Below, piece after piece: positions 52,855 to 61,827 of a DNA stretch of 64,000 nucleotides; position 1 is the first letter of the stretch, and each line of letters starts with the position of its first letter. A model generated the notes under the pieces. That model was given only the letters and a program-made list of their open reading frames with translations, was not told the origin of the DNA and did no database searches. The translations under genes and the position numbers were made by a program. The DNA is from Bacteroidia bacterium (GTDB lineage: Bacteria > Bacteroidota > Bacteroidia > Flavobacteriales > Flavobacteriaceae), in assembly GCA_030427865.1 (NCBI GenBank), contig JAUICK010000015.1:23436-87435 (forward strand). The letters are read 5' to 3'.

Positions 52855-52926
52855 TTAGTTAGAAAATACTCGAAAACAATTGCGTAATTTTTTATAAAAA
52901 ACAATTCATAAACTTTAATAAAACCC

Positions 52927-52934
52927 TATTTTTG
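52927..52934 (+). promoter_or_regulatory. -7 box of the soluble pyrophosphatase gene
   Basis: TATTTTTG, matching TAnnTTTG, 23 bp before the ATG. A -33 TTTG is not apparent. Confidence 0.45.
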
Positions 52935-52957
52935 CAGCCTAATTCAAAGAAAGAAAA

Positions 52958-53485
52958 ATGAGTAAAAAAGGAGAATTGACATTTGACGTTTTAATTGAAA
53001 TCCCTAAAGGAAGTAGAAATAAATATGAGTACGATTTTACCCTAAATAAAATACGTTTCGATAGAACATTGTTTTCATCAATGATGTATCCAGGAGATTA
53101 TGGTTTTATTCCAGAAACATTAGCTCTAGATAAAGATCCATTAGATGTTTTAGTTTTATCTATTGAGCCAACATACCCAATGGTTGTAATGGAAGTAAGA
53201 CCTATTGGTGTTTTTCATATGACTGATGAAAAAGGACCAGATGAAAAAATAATTTGTGTTCCAGTAACAGACCCAGTTTGGAGTCAAAGAAGCGATATCA
53301 CTGACTTAAATCCACATAGATTAAAAGAAATTGAGCACTTTTTTCAAGTTTACAAAGACTTAGAAAAGAAAAAAGTTGATGTAGGTGGATGGGGTAATGC
53401 AGAAGAAGCTATTAGAATTTATCACGAATGTGTTCAAAGATATAGTGAAAGTGAACATAAGAAAAAAAGAACATTTACAATATAA
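52958..53485 (+). CDS. ppa: family I inorganic pyrophosphatase
   Basis: 175 residues, soluble Mg2+-dependent enzyme. Family I motifs are IEIPKGSRNKYEYD, YPGDYGFIPETLA, the metal site LDKDPLDVLVL (about 65-75), and VPVTDPVWSQRSDITDL. HFFQVYKDLEKKKVDVGGWG is near the C-terminus. It hydrolyses cytoplasmic pyrophosphate to phosphate. Directly downstream, after a terminator, lies a membrane pyrophosphatase gene, so the same substrate has two enzymes side by side. Confidence 0.96.
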   Translation: MSKKGELTFDVLIEIPKGSRNKYEYDFTLNKIRFDRTLFSSMMYPGDYGFIPETLALDKDPLDVLVLSIEPTYPMVVMEVRPIGVFHMTDEKGPDEKIICVPVTDPVWSQRSDITDLNPHRLKEIEHFFQVYKDLEKKKVDVGGWGNAEEAIRIYHECVQRYSESEHKKKRTFTI

Positions 53486-53520
53486 TTGTAATATTCTTAA
53501 AATAAAAACAGAATAAATGA

Positions 53521-53549
53521 GCTATCTTAAATTAAAGATAGCTTTTTTT
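53521..53549 (+). terminator. terminator after the soluble pyrophosphatase gene
   Basis: GCTATCTT (53521-53528) pairs with AAGATAGC (53535-53542), 6-base loop, followed by a 7-base T-run. Confidence 0.85.
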
Positions 53550-53616
53550 ATCACTTTTATTTTCCTATTTTTAGCCCCTTAAAAAAATTAACATAATTTA
53601 AATTAACTAAACAAAT

Positions 53617-56016
53617 ATGGAATTTATTGTAAACTATTTATGGGCTTTTGGTGTTTTAGCCTTAGCTTTCGTGTTTATCAAGAGTGCTTGGGTCTCTAAA
53701 CAAGATGAAGGAGATGATAAAATGAAGAAAATTGCAAAAAATATTGCAGATGGTGCAATGTCTTTCTTAAAAGCAGAGTACAAAATCTTATCAATTTTTG
53801 TAGTTGCTGTAGCAATTCTATTATACTTTAAAGGAAGCACAGAAGATGGCTCTAACGGAATGGTAGCTGTATCATTTATTGTAGGAGCTATTTGTTCTGC
53901 TTTAGCTGGTTTTATTGGAATGAAAGTAGCTACAAAAGCTAACGTTAGAACTACTAGCGCTGCAAGAACATCTTTAGGAAAAGCATTAGAAGTCGCTTTT
54001 GCTGGTGGTGCAGTTATGGGGCTTGGTGTAGTTGGTTTAGGGGTTTTAGGCTTAAGTTCTTTGTTTATGTTGTATAGTGGACAAGGTTGGGAAATAGGAG
54101 AAGTATTAAATGTACTTTCTGGTTTCTCTTTAGGTGCTTCTTCAATTGCATTATTTGCTCGTGTTGGAGGTGGAATTTACACAAAAGCTGCGGATGTTGG
54201 TGCTGATTTAGTGGGTAAAGTAGAAGCTGGTATTCCAGAAGACCACCCATTAAACCCTGCAACTATTGCAGATAATGTAGGTGACAATGTAGGAGATGTA
54301 GCTGGTATGGGTGCAGATTTATTTGAATCTTATGTAGGTTCTATTATTGGTACCATGGTATTAGGTGCTGCATTTACTCAAATTCCTGCGTTTACTAATT
54401 CTTTTGATGGATTAGGAGCTGTGTATTTACCATTAGTTTTAGCTGCAATTGGTATTATTATGTCTATCATAGGAACTTTCTTTGTAAGAGTTAAAGATGG
54501 AGGCAACCCACAAATAGCTCTAAATATTGGTGAATTTGGTTCAGCAGGTTTAATGTTAATTGCATCATATTTTATTATTACTCAAATGTTACCAGAAGCT
54601 TGGACTTTTGGAGGAACTGAATTTTCTTCAATGGGCGTATTTTGGGCAGTATTAGCTGGTTTAGTTGCTGGTTTAGCTGTAGGTAAAGTTACTGAGTACT
54701 ATACAGGTACAGGAACACCACCTGTAAACTCAATTGTTAAACAATCTGAAACTGGAGCTGCAACCACAATTATTGCTGGTTTAGGTGTAGGTATGATGTC
54801 TACAATGATCCCAATTCTATTAATTGCTGCAGCTATTTTAGTTTCTCACCATTTTGCAGGTTTATACGGTATTGCTATTGCTGCAGTGGGTATGTTAGCA
54901 AACACAGGTATTCAATTGGCTGTTGATGCATATGGTCCAATTTCTGATAATGCTGGTGGTATTGCAGAAATGGCAGAGTTACCAAGCGAAGTTAGAGAAC
55001 GTACAGATAAATTAGATGCAGTGGGTAACACTACAGCTGCAATTGGTAAAGGATTTGCAATTGCATCTGCAGCTTTAACTGCATTAGCATTATTTGCAGC
55101 ATTTATGCAAACAGCTAACGTTACTGCCATAGATGTTTCTAAACCAACAGTCATGGCTGGTTTATTAGTTGGAGGAATGTTACCTTTTGTATTTTCAGCA
55201 TTATCTATGAATGCTGTAGGTAGAGCTGCAATGGCAATGATAGAAGAAGTTCGTCGTCAGTTTAGAGATATTCCTCAATTAAAAGCTGCCTTAGAAGTTA
55301 TGAGAGCTGTAGATTCTGATATGTCTAAAGCTACTAAAGAGCAACGTGCTATTTTTGATGCTGCTGATGGTGTTGCAGAATACGACAAATGTGTAGATAT
55401 CTCTACAAAAGCTTCTATAAAAGAAATGGTATTACCAGGTTTATTAGCTATTGCTGTACCTGTTGCTGTAGGTTTCTTAGGTGGTGCTGAAATGTTAGGA
55501 GGTTTATTAGCTGGTGTAACTACTTGTGGTGTGCTTATGGCTATCTTTCAGTCAAATGCAGGTGGAGCATGGGATAACGCTAAAAAAATGATTGAAGAAC
55601 AAGGTAGAAAAGGAACTGATGCTCACAAAGCAGCAGTTGTAGGTGATACAGTTGGAGATCCTTTTAAAGATACTTCTGGCCCTTCTTTAAATATTTTACT
55701 AAAATTAATGTCTGTAGTAGCTTTAGTTATTGCTCCAAGTATTGCTATTAATAGTGCTTCTGTAAGCGAATACAATACTAAAAAAGAAGTTAAAGTTGAA
55801 ATTACACAAACTTCTGGAGAGTTAGCAATGGCAACAATTACAACTACAAAAACTATTGATGGTGTTGTAACTGAAGACATTCAAAAAATTGAAGGAACAG
55901 TTGCTGAAATCGAGAAAAAAGCAAAAGAAGCTGGAAAAATTGTTTCTGTAAATATTTCTAAAGATAAAAAAGAGGTAACTGAAAAAGTAGAAGTAATTGT
56001 CGAGAAAAAAGAATAA
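53617..56016 (+). CDS. hppA: ion-translocating membrane pyrophosphatase
   Basis: 799 residues with about 16 membrane helices. Core motifs are the substrate site [17 protein letters not shown], then [20 protein letters not shown] (about 215-235), [17 protein letters not shown] (about 440) and a late [17 protein letters not shown]. It uses pyrophosphate hydrolysis to pump Na+ and/or H+ out of the cytoplasm. [15 protein letters not shown] has Ala at the position where K+-independent enzymes have Lys, so K+-dependence is predicted. Usual length is 660-730. The last about 75 residues after the final helix form a charged tail ([14 protein letters not shown] to the C-terminal KKE). The start is preceded by a weak TATTTTTA box. 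Confidence 0.94.
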   Translation: MEFIVNYLWAFGVLALAFVFIKSAWVSKQDEGDDKMKKIAKNIADGAMSFLKAEYKILSIFVVAVAILLYFKGSTEDGSNGMVAVSFIVGAICSALAGFIGMKVATKANVRTTSAARTSLGKALEVAFAGGAVMGLGVVGLGVLGLSSLFMLYSGQGWEIGEVLNVLSGFSLGASSIALFARVGGGIYTKAADVGADLVGKVEAGIPEDHPLNPATIADNVGDNVGDVAGMGADLFESYVGSIIGTMVLGAAFTQIPAFTNSFDGLGAVYLPLVLAAIGIIMSIIGTFFVRVKDGGNPQIALNIGEFGSAGLMLIASYFIITQMLPEAWTFGGTEFSSMGVFWAVLAGLVAGLAVGKVTEYYTGTGTPPVNSIVKQSETGAATTIIAGLGVGMMSTMIPILLIAAAILVSHHFAGLYGIAIAAVGMLANTGIQLAVDAYGPISDNAGGIAEMAELPSEVRERTDKLDAVGNTTAAIGKGFAIASAALTALALFAAFMQTANVTAIDVSKPTVMAGLLVGGMLPFVFSALSMNAVGRAAMAMIEEVRRQFRDIPQLKAALEVMRAVDSDMSKATKEQRAIFDAADGVAEYDKCVDISTKASIKEMVLPGLLAIAVPVAVGFLGGAEMLGGLLAGVTTCGVLMAIFQSNAGGAWDNAKKMIEEQGRKGTDAHKAAVVGDTVGDPFKDTSGPSLNILLKLMSVVALVIAPSIAINSASVSEYNTKKEVKVEITQTSGELAMATITTTKTIDGVVTEDIQKIEGTVAEIEKKAKEAGKIVSVNISKDKKEVTEKVEVIVEKKE

Positions 56017-56033
56017 AAAATAATTCAAATACT

Positions 56034-56067
56034 TAAAAAAAGCATCCATTAATGGATGCTTTTTTTA
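56034..56067. terminator. bidirectional terminator between hppA and pxpC
   Basis: GCATCCATTAATGGATGC is a perfect palindrome with A-run left and T-run right. It ends both the hppA transcript and the pxp operon. Confidence 0.88.
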
Positions 56068-56913
56068 TACCACTAAAACAAAACAAAATGAATCTTTAGT
56101 CGTTTTTTGTGAGAGTTTATTAATAGATTTCTCCGTAAGTTGTAAAATTCTTGGATAACCACCAGTAACTTGACAATCTCTCATTAAAATAATTAATTTT
56201 CCAGATGGAGTTAATTGAACAGTACCAGGTAAAACTGCAGCTGTTAAAATAGATTGTAAATTATTTTCTACTTTTTCATTTAAACAATATCCCATCCTAT
56301 TATTGTCTTGTGCTATTGTAAATATTTTTTTAAAAACTTGTTTTGTATGCTCTTCTTTCAGCAAATTAAACTCTGGACCTTCAAAACATTCTAAAACTTG
56401 AGAATTAAAATGATTTTTATTTATTTTTATTGAGGTATAAGCAGTTTTTAATCCTTTAGAAAACGATTTTACCTTTAAAATATCATCTTTAACTATTCTA
56501 AAATTTGAAGTGATATTTTGGTATTGACTTCTACTTCCCAGTATTTTTGGCGTTTTAAAACCTTCTTTGACTGCCAAATAACATCTTGCTCCAAAATTTA
56601 CCTTTCCAAAAGATAAAATAGCACCTTTAAAAACTTGAATTCTTGAATTTAATTTTATTGCTTTATTATGTATAGTAGCATTAAAATCCGCGCCCGAAAT
56701 AGCTATAAAAGTATCTGTTAAAAATTCAAGTTGTGTACCACCAAAGGTAATTTCTAAAACAGCATCATCTAACGAATTGTCTAAAATGCTATTGGCAATG
56801 TTTGCAGAATAAACGTCCATAACACCAGAAACAGGAACTCCAGAACTTGAAAAACCAACTCTACCCCTATCTTGTAGTGTTGCATAAAAACCTGTTTTTA
56901 AAACCTTAATCAT
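56065..56913 (-). CDS. pxpC: 5-oxoprolinase subunit C
   Basis: 282 residues of the biotin-dependent carboxylase C-domain-like (urea amidolyase-related, KipA) family. Signs are LKTGFYATLQDRGRVGFSS, SGVPVSGVMDVYSANIANSIL, EITFGGTQLEF and the C-terminal VLPGTVQLTPSGKLIILMRD with QVTGGYPRI. With PxpA and PxpB it hydrolyses 5-oxoproline to glutamate using ATP. It overlaps pxpB by 8 bp. It is the last gene of the Nramp-like-pxpA-pxpB-pxpC operon. Confidence 0.93.
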   Translation of the reverse strand: MIKVLKTGFYATLQDRGRVGFSSSGVPVSGVMDVYSANIANSILDNSLDDAVLEITFGGTQLEFLTDTFIAISGADFNATIHNKAIKLNSRIQVFKGAILSFGKVNFGARCYLAVKEGFKTPKILGSRSQYQNITSNFRIVKDDILKVKSFSKGLKTAYTSIKINKNHFNSQVLECFEGPEFNLLKEEHTKQVFKKIFTIAQDNNRMGYCLNEKVENNLQSILTAAVLPGTVQLTPSGKLIILMRDCQVTGGYPRILQLTEKSINKLSQKTTKDSFCFVLVV

Positions 56914-57637
56914 CTAATAACGTTTTTAAAAGGCAATATGAATTTTGTGCTACTTCATTTTCTATTCTATAAAATTTTTCTTTAGAAATAGCTTGAAATT
57001 GAATAGCATCTCCAGCTTTTGCAAAACAAGGATTCTCGTTTTTAACATTAAAAAATTGGATAGGCGTTTTACCAATAATATTCCAACCACCAGGAGAATT
57101 AAAAGGATAAACTCCTGTCTGTTTTCCTCCAATGGCAACAGAACCTTTTTCTACTTTTAGTCTTGGATTAGGTTTTCTATCAAAAAATAATTGCTCATGC
57201 AAACCTCCTAAATAGAGAAAACCTGGTAAAAAACCAATAAAAAAAACGGTGTAAATTTCGTTTGTATGTAATTGAATAATACCTTCTACATGTATTGATA
57301 ATTTCTTTGAGATTTCTTCTAAATCAACTCCAAAATCTAAGTCATAACAAACAGGAATTGTCCATAAATAATTGTTCTGCTTTTGTATATTAAAATTAGA
57401 TTGATAAATATTTTTTAGCGATACAATTTCTTCAGAAAAATTAATAAATTCTTTCTTGTATGTTAGTGTTAAAGAAGCATAACCAACGATTAAATCTTCC
57501 AAAAAAAAATTATTTTCTTTTTCTATTTTCGATTTAAAAAGCAAAATATCTTTAAGAATTTCTTTGCTAATTATAGATGGCCATTCAATTAGAATTGCTT
57601 TATTTCCATAGGGTTTATATGTAATTTTATGAGCCAA
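56906..57637 (-). CDS. pxpB: 5-oxoprolinase subunit B
   Basis: 243 residues of the KipI/allophanate hydrolase subunit 1 type. YKPYGNKAILIEWP starts the domain. WTIPVCYDLDFGVDLEEIS is the conserved strand, then VYTVFFIGFLPGFLYLGGL is represented as TVFFIGFLPGFLYLGG, and RLKVEKGSVAIGGKQTGVYP with SPGGWNIIGKTP follow. It acts in the PxpABC ATP-dependent 5-oxoprolinase. It overlaps pxpA by 11 bp and pxpC by 8 bp, which suggests a strictly coupled complex. Confidence 0.93.
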   Translation of the reverse strand: MAHKITYKPYGNKAILIEWPSIISKEILKDILLFKSKIEKENNFFLEDLIVGYASLTLTYKKEFINFSEEIVSLKNIYQSNFNIQKQNNYLWTIPVCYDLDFGVDLEEISKKLSIHVEGIIQLHTNEIYTVFFIGFLPGFLYLGGLHEQLFFDRKPNPRLKVEKGSVAIGGKQTGVYPFNSPGGWNIIGKTPIQFFNVKNENPCFAKAGDAIQFQAISKEKFYRIENEVAQNSYCLLKTLLDD

Positions 57638-58361
57638 TTTGAATTCCTTTTTTAGTAAATTCTGTATGTAAATATTTTAGGATATCTAAAGAATTAGAAT
57701 TATCTCCATGAATACAAAATGTATCTGCCTTAATCAATTTTTCAATTCCAGAAATTGTCTTTACTTTCTTATCAGATACCATTGCAAATATGTGATTAAA
57801 AACTTCTAAAGGTTTTTTTAGCATTGCATTTTGATGATTTCTTGATACTAAAGTTAAATCAGTATTATAATTTCTATCACCAAAAGCTTCGTACTTAATT
57901 TTAACGTTATTTTTTAAAGCCACTTTCTCAATAACAGAATTAAAAGGAACATATAAAAATACATCGTTTATATATTTTTTAATTATATCCACAAAACTTT
58001 CTGCTACAAGTTCATCCACAGCAATTAAATTATACAGAGCTCCATGTGGTTTTATGTGATTGAGTTTTTGATTGAATTTTGCCAATCGTTCTAAAAACAA
58101 ATCCATTTGGTTTTGAATACTTTCTTGAAGCTTTATATTGGAAATTTGCATTACTTTTCTACCAAAATTTTCTTTGTCTGGAAAAGAGGGATGTGCACCA
58201 ACTAAAACATTATTTCCAATAGCAATTTTAATGGTTTTATCAATAGAAATTGCATCACCAAAATGACCTCCACAAGCAATATTACAAGAAGAAATATAGG
58301 GCATTAACAAATGTTCGTTTGCTATTCCTTCGCCAACATCACAATTAATATCTATCTTCAT
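57627..58361 (-). CDS. pxpA: 5-oxoprolinase subunit A (LamB/YcsF family)
   Basis: 244 residues. MKIDINCDVGEGIANEHLLM (about 1-20) and SCNIACGGHFGDAISIDKTI are family hallmarks. GAHPSFPDKENFGRKVM, KPHGALYNL and the C-terminal TFCIHGDNSNSLDIL complete the pattern. It is the catalytic YcsF-like subunit of the three-part enzyme opening the pyroglutamate ring. The Nramp-like transporter gene ends 1 bp before its start, so all four genes form one transcriptional unit. Confidence 0.95.
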   Translation of the reverse strand: MKIDINCDVGEGIANEHLLMPYISSCNIACGGHFGDAISIDKTIKIAIGNNVLVGAHPSFPDKENFGRKVMQISNIKLQESIQNQMDLFLERLAKFNQKLNHIKPHGALYNLIAVDELVAESFVDIIKKYINDVFLYVPFNSVIEKVALKNNVKIKYEAFGDRNYNTDLTLVSRNHQNAMLKKPLEVFNHIFAMVSDKKVKTISGIEKLIKADTFCIHGDNSNSLDILKYLHTEFTKKGIQIGS

Positions 58362-58362
58362 T

Positions 58363-59586
58363 TTATATAAAAAAGACTTTTAAAACTCCTTTTGCGCCTA
58401 AAAAAATAGTAACTGCCAAAATGATAAAACCAAAAATATTTTGAGTTTTGTTATTGATAAATTTTCCTAAAACAGACTTTTTATTCATAATCCACAATAA
58501 AATTCCTGCAATTACAGGCAATAGCATTCCGTTAGCAACTTGTGCAAACTTGATGATTTCTATAGGTTTAATTCCAATTGTTGAAAATAAAACACCCAAA
58601 AATAAAATGGTTATCCACACCATTCTAAACTTTTTAGATTTTAAACCAACTTTCCAACCTAAACACCCCTTTGCAACATAAGCAGCTGCTAAAGGTGCGG
58701 TTATTGCCGATGTTATTCCAGCAGCAAACAAACCTAATGCCAAAAAGTATTTTGCAAATTCACCATACAAAGGCGCTAACCCTTTTGCCAAATCTGCTGC
58801 ATTAGTAATATTTGTGGACTGAATAGCCGCCGCAGAAACTATTATGGCAATAGAAACCAATCCGCCCAAAATAATAGAAACTACAGTATCTTTTCTTGCA
58901 GATGATAAATCTTCTTTTTTGTTCCAACGTTCTTTCACTAAAGAGGCATGCAAGAATAAATTATAGGGCACTACTGTTGTTCCTATTAAACCAATAATAG
59001 TAAGTAAGCTTTTTTTAGGAAATTTAGGAACAAACAATCCCTTTAAAACAGCAATCATATTAGGTTTTGTAATAATTGCTGTAATTAAAAACGAAATACT
59101 CATTAATAAAACCAAGGTAACTAATGCTTTTTCTAAGAACTTGTAATTACCAATATAAAGTAAAACAAAAGCAACAACACCAATTAATAAACTCAATAAA
59201 TTTATGGATATTGAACCAATTTCTACTATCGATTTTCCTAAAATGGTTTCTAATCCTAAAATGCCTCCGCTAATATTTCCAGCTTCATAAGAAGCATTTC
59301 CAACAACTACGGCTGCTAAAATTAAAAAAGTAATAAAGTGTTTAAAAAAAGGGTTTTTAATCTCTGCTCTAATCACTTCAGATAAACCTTTTTGAGAAAT
59401 GATTCCCAATCTTGCTGCCATTTCTTGCAAAACAATAGTTGCAATTATAGAAAGCAACATTGCCCAAAGTAAGTTAAAGCCAAAATTAACTCCAGCCAAA
59501 GTACACAAAGTAACTGTACCTGGACCAATAAAAGCAGCTGCTACTAAAGTTCCTGGGCCAATGTTTTGAAACCATTTTTTTATCAT
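58363..59586 (-). CDS. Nramp-fold transporter lacking metal-site motifs, probable 5-oxoproline importer
   Basis: 407 residues, about 11 membrane helices with clear Nramp-superfamily framework: LQEMAARLGIISQKGLSEVI after helix 2 and LFLHASLVKERW after helix 6. The first-helix metal motif DPGN reads GPGT (AAFIGPGTVTLC). The sixth-helix motif MPHN/MPHA reads VPYN (IGTTVVPYNLFLH). The canonical Asp, Asn, Met and His ligands are therefore gone. It is the first gene of the pxpABC operon. I infer a substrate other than a transition metal, with 5-oxoproline the obvious candidate. Automatic annotation would call it a divalent metal transporter. Confidence 0.85.
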   Translation of the reverse strand: MIKKWFQNIGPGTLVAAAFIGPGTVTLCTLAGVNFGFNLLWAMLLSIIATIVLQEMAARLGIISQKGLSEVIRAEIKNPFFKHFITFLILAAVVVGNASYEAGNISGGILGLETILGKSIVEIGSISINLLSLLIGVVAFVLLYIGNYKFLEKALVTLVLLMSISFLITAIITKPNMIAVLKGLFVPKFPKKSLLTIIGLIGTTVVPYNLFLHASLVKERWNKKEDLSSARKDTVVSIILGGLVSIAIIVSAAAIQSTNITNAADLAKGLAPLYGEFAKYFLALGLFAAGITSAITAPLAAAYVAKGCLGWKVGLKSKKFRMVWITILFLGVLFSTIGIKPIEIIKFAQVANGMLLPVIAGILLWIMNKKSVLGKFINNKTQNIFGFIILAVTIFLGAKGVLKVFFI

Positions 59587-59635
59587 AAAGAGATGAATTT
59601 TAAAATTCTCGACTAAAGATACTTTTTTAAAATAA

Positions 59636-59659
59636 AAAACACCTCAAAAGAGGTGTTTT
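59636..59659 (-). terminator. terminator after pckA
   Basis: AAAACACCTC (59636-59645) pairs with GAGGTGTTTT (59650-59659) around AAAA. On the minus strand a T-run follows. Confidence 0.85.
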
Positions 59660-59677
59660 CCTAAAAACAAAAAACTA

Positions 59678-61288
59678 CTAAAATGCGTAGCGTTGTGGGC
59701 CTCCTCTACGGATTTCCTCGCTTGCAAATTCTTCATATTTTTTAAAATTATTTCGAAACGCATTCGATAATTTGAATGCTTCTTTATAATAGGCTTCATC
59801 GTTATTCCAAGTAGCTCTTGGGCTTAACAGTTCTGTTGGTACACCAGGGCAGGTTCTGGGTTGTGCAACTCCAAAAACAGAATGAATATGATAATCTTCG
59901 TAAGTATAATCACCTAACTTCCCTTCTAAAACAGCAGTAATCATAGCTCTTGTGTATTTTAGAGGCATTCTTCTTCCTACTCCATATTTTCCTCCAGACC
60001 AACCTGTATTAATTAACCATACATTTACGCCTGCCTCAGTCATTTTTTCGCTTAACATTTCAGCATATCTTGTAGGATGCAAAGGCATAAAAGGTGCACC
60101 AAAACAAGCAGAAAAACTTGGCATAGGTTCTGTTACTCCTGCTTCTGTTCCTGCAACTTTTGCAGTATAACCAGAAATAAAATGATATGCTGCTTGACTT
60201 GCAGTAAGTTTAGAAATTGGAGGTAACACTCCAAAAGCATCTGCAGTTAAAAAGAAAATATTTTTTGGATTTTGCCCTATTGATGGCTCTTTAATATTCT
60301 CTATATGATGAATTGGATAACTTACTCTTGTATTTTGAGTAATAGAAGTATCTTCAAAATTAACAACACCTTGATCATCCATAATTACATTTTCAAGAAT
60401 TGCTCCTTTTTTAATAGCTGCATAAATTTCTGGTTCTTGTTCTTGAGACAGGTTAATAACCTTTGCGTAACAACCTCCTTCAAAATTAAATACAGTATTT
60501 TCTGCTGTCCAACCATGCTCATCATCACCAATTAAACTTCTATCTGGGTCTGTAGATAAAGTAGTTTTTCCTGTACCCGATAATCCGAAGAAAATAGCTG
60601 TATCTCCATTTTTACCAACATTTGCAGAACAATGCATAGGTAATGTGTTTTTATAAACTGGTAAGATAAAATTTAGGGCAGAAAAAATTCCTTTTTTAAT
60701 TTCACCTGTATATCCAGTTCCTCCAATTAATGCAATTTTTTTGCTAAAATTTAAAATTGCAAAATTATGCTGACGGGTTCCATCTACATCTGGATTTGCC
60801 ATAAAGCCTGGAGCATTAATTACTGTCCATTCTGGAGAAAAAGAGGTCAATTCTTTTTCAGTTGGGCGTAAAAACATATTCTGGGCAAACATATTGCTCC
60901 AAGGGTATTCGTTTACAACTCTAATGTTTAACTTGTAGTTTTCATCTGCACAGGCAAAACTATCTCTTACAAAAATCTCTTTATCAGAGAGATAATCAAC
61001 TACTTTATCATACAGTAAATCGAATTTTTCAGATTCAAACGGAATGTTAATATCACTCCACCAAACTTCATCTTTAGTTACTGCATCTTTTACAATAAAA
61101 CGATCTTTTGGAGAACGTCCCGTAAACTCACCTGTGTTTACTGCAATTGCCCCTAAAGATGATTCTTTTCCTTGTTCTTTTTTTAATGTTTCGCTATGCA
61201 ATTCATCAGAACTTAACTGATAGCGAATTGTTGCATTTTTGATTCCTAGACTATTTAACGAAATCGATTTCGTATTTGTATCTACCAT
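59678..61288 (-). CDS. pckA: phosphoenolpyruvate carboxykinase (ATP)
   Basis: 536 residues, ATP-type PEPCK. It turns oxaloacetate and ATP into phosphoenolpyruvate and CO2, the entry to gluconeogenesis. Signatures: NTGEFTGRSPKDRFIV (about 51-66), GGTGYTGEIKKGIF, the P-loop GLSGTGKTTLSTDPDRSLIG (about 241-260), DDEHGWTAENTVFNFEGGCY is represented by DDEHGW and FNFEGGCYAK, and TGWSGGKYGVG. A possible minus-strand -7 box TAATTTTG is at 61318-61325. It supports growth on amino acids, in line with the catabolic genes of the window. Confidence 0.97.
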   Translation of the reverse strand: MVDTNTKSISLNSLGIKNATIRYQLSSDELHSETLKKEQGKESSLGAIAVNTGEFTGRSPKDRFIVKDAVTKDEVWWSDINIPFESEKFDLLYDKVVDYLSDKEIFVRDSFACADENYKLNIRVVNEYPWSNMFAQNMFLRPTEKELTSFSPEWTVINAPGFMANPDVDGTRQHNFAILNFSKKIALIGGTGYTGEIKKGIFSALNFILPVYKNTLPMHCSANVGKNGDTAIFFGLSGTGKTTLSTDPDRSLIGDDEHGWTAENTVFNFEGGCYAKVINLSQEQEPEIYAAIKKGAILENVIMDDQGVVNFEDTSITQNTRVSYPIHHIENIKEPSIGQNPKNIFFLTADAFGVLPPISKLTASQAAYHFISGYTAKVAGTEAGVTEPMPSFSACFGAPFMPLHPTRYAEMLSEKMTEAGVNVWLINTGWSGGKYGVGRRMPLKYTRAMITAVLEGKLGDYTYEDYHIHSVFGVAQPRTCPGVPTELLSPRATWNNDEAYYKEAFKLSNAFRNNFKKYEEFASEEIRRGGPQRYAF

Positions 61289-61348
61289 ATCAATATTTTT
61301 GATGTTTTTATATCCGGCAAAATTAAAACAATATTTTAAAACTGACTT

Positions 61349-61385
61349 AAAAGAGTTGAAGATTTATTAAATTATCAACTCTTTT
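61349..61385 (-). terminator. hairpin overlapping the DUF423 stop codon
   Basis: AAAAGAGTTGA (61349-61359) pairs with TCAACTCTTTT (61375-61385). The right arm contains the last codons and the TGA stop of the DUF423 gene. The T-run on the minus strand is short, so termination may be weak. Confidence 0.5.
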
Positions 61386-61755
61386 TAACTTTCTTTAAAA
61401 ATATGACAATCATTAACAACCAACCAATTATCAAGGTTAAGCCTCCTAAAGGCGTTATAAACCAGATTGATTTTGCAACTATTGAAGTTAAAAGAATTGC
61501 ATAAATAGAACCTGAAAACAATAAAATTCCTAAGAAAAAAAGAATACTAATTTTATTTTTTTGCGACGTTGTAAATCCATTATAAATATTTACAAATAAG
61601 AGTACAATAACATGATACATTTGATAGCGAACAGCCGTTTCGAAACTTAAAAGTTCTTGCAGGCTCAAAATATCTTTTAAGGAATGAGCTCCAAATGCAC
61701 CCAAAATAATTGCCAACAATCCTAAAAAACAAGTAATTATTAAATTTTTAAACAT
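61375..61755 (-). CDS. DUF423 small membrane protein
   Basis: 126 residues with four membrane helices (about 5-20, 42-60, 70-88 and 98-118). The N-terminal GLLAIILGAFGAHSLKD and the mid ETAVRYQMYHVIVLLFV are the most conserved DUF423 parts, and FITPLGGLTLIIGWLLM the last helix. The family is widespread and uncharacterised. The gene is divergent from the saccharopine-dehydrogenase-like gene, and their promoters overlap. Downstream is pckA on the same strand, 86 bp away. Confidence 0.88.
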   Translation of the reverse strand: MFKNLIITCFLGLLAIILGAFGAHSLKDILSLQELLSFETAVRYQMYHVIVLLFVNIYNGFTTSQKNKISILFFLGILLFSGSIYAILLTSIVAKSIWFITPLGGLTLIIGWLLMIVIFLKKVKKS

Positions 61756-61766
61756 TTTTAATGGTT

Positions 61767-61799
61767 TTTGTTAAATTTTAAACAAAAATAGTATATTCG
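61767..61799 (+). promoter_or_regulatory. promoter of the saccharopine-dehydrogenase-like gene
   Basis: TTTG (61767-61770) lies 21 bp before TATATTCG (61792-61799), close to the -33/-7 arrangement TTTG-N19/20-TAnnTTTG. The start codon is 28 bp downstream. Confidence 0.5.
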
Positions 61800-61812
61800 T
61801 ATTGGTTACAAA
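61783..61812 (-). promoter_or_regulatory. promoter of the DUF423 gene
   Basis: On the minus strand TTTG (61809-61812) and a perfect -7 box TATTTTTG (61783-61790) are 18 bp apart. It overlaps the opposite promoter almost completely, so the two polymerases cannot bind together. Confidence 0.55.
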
Positions 61813-61827
61813 AATACATTAATAGCA

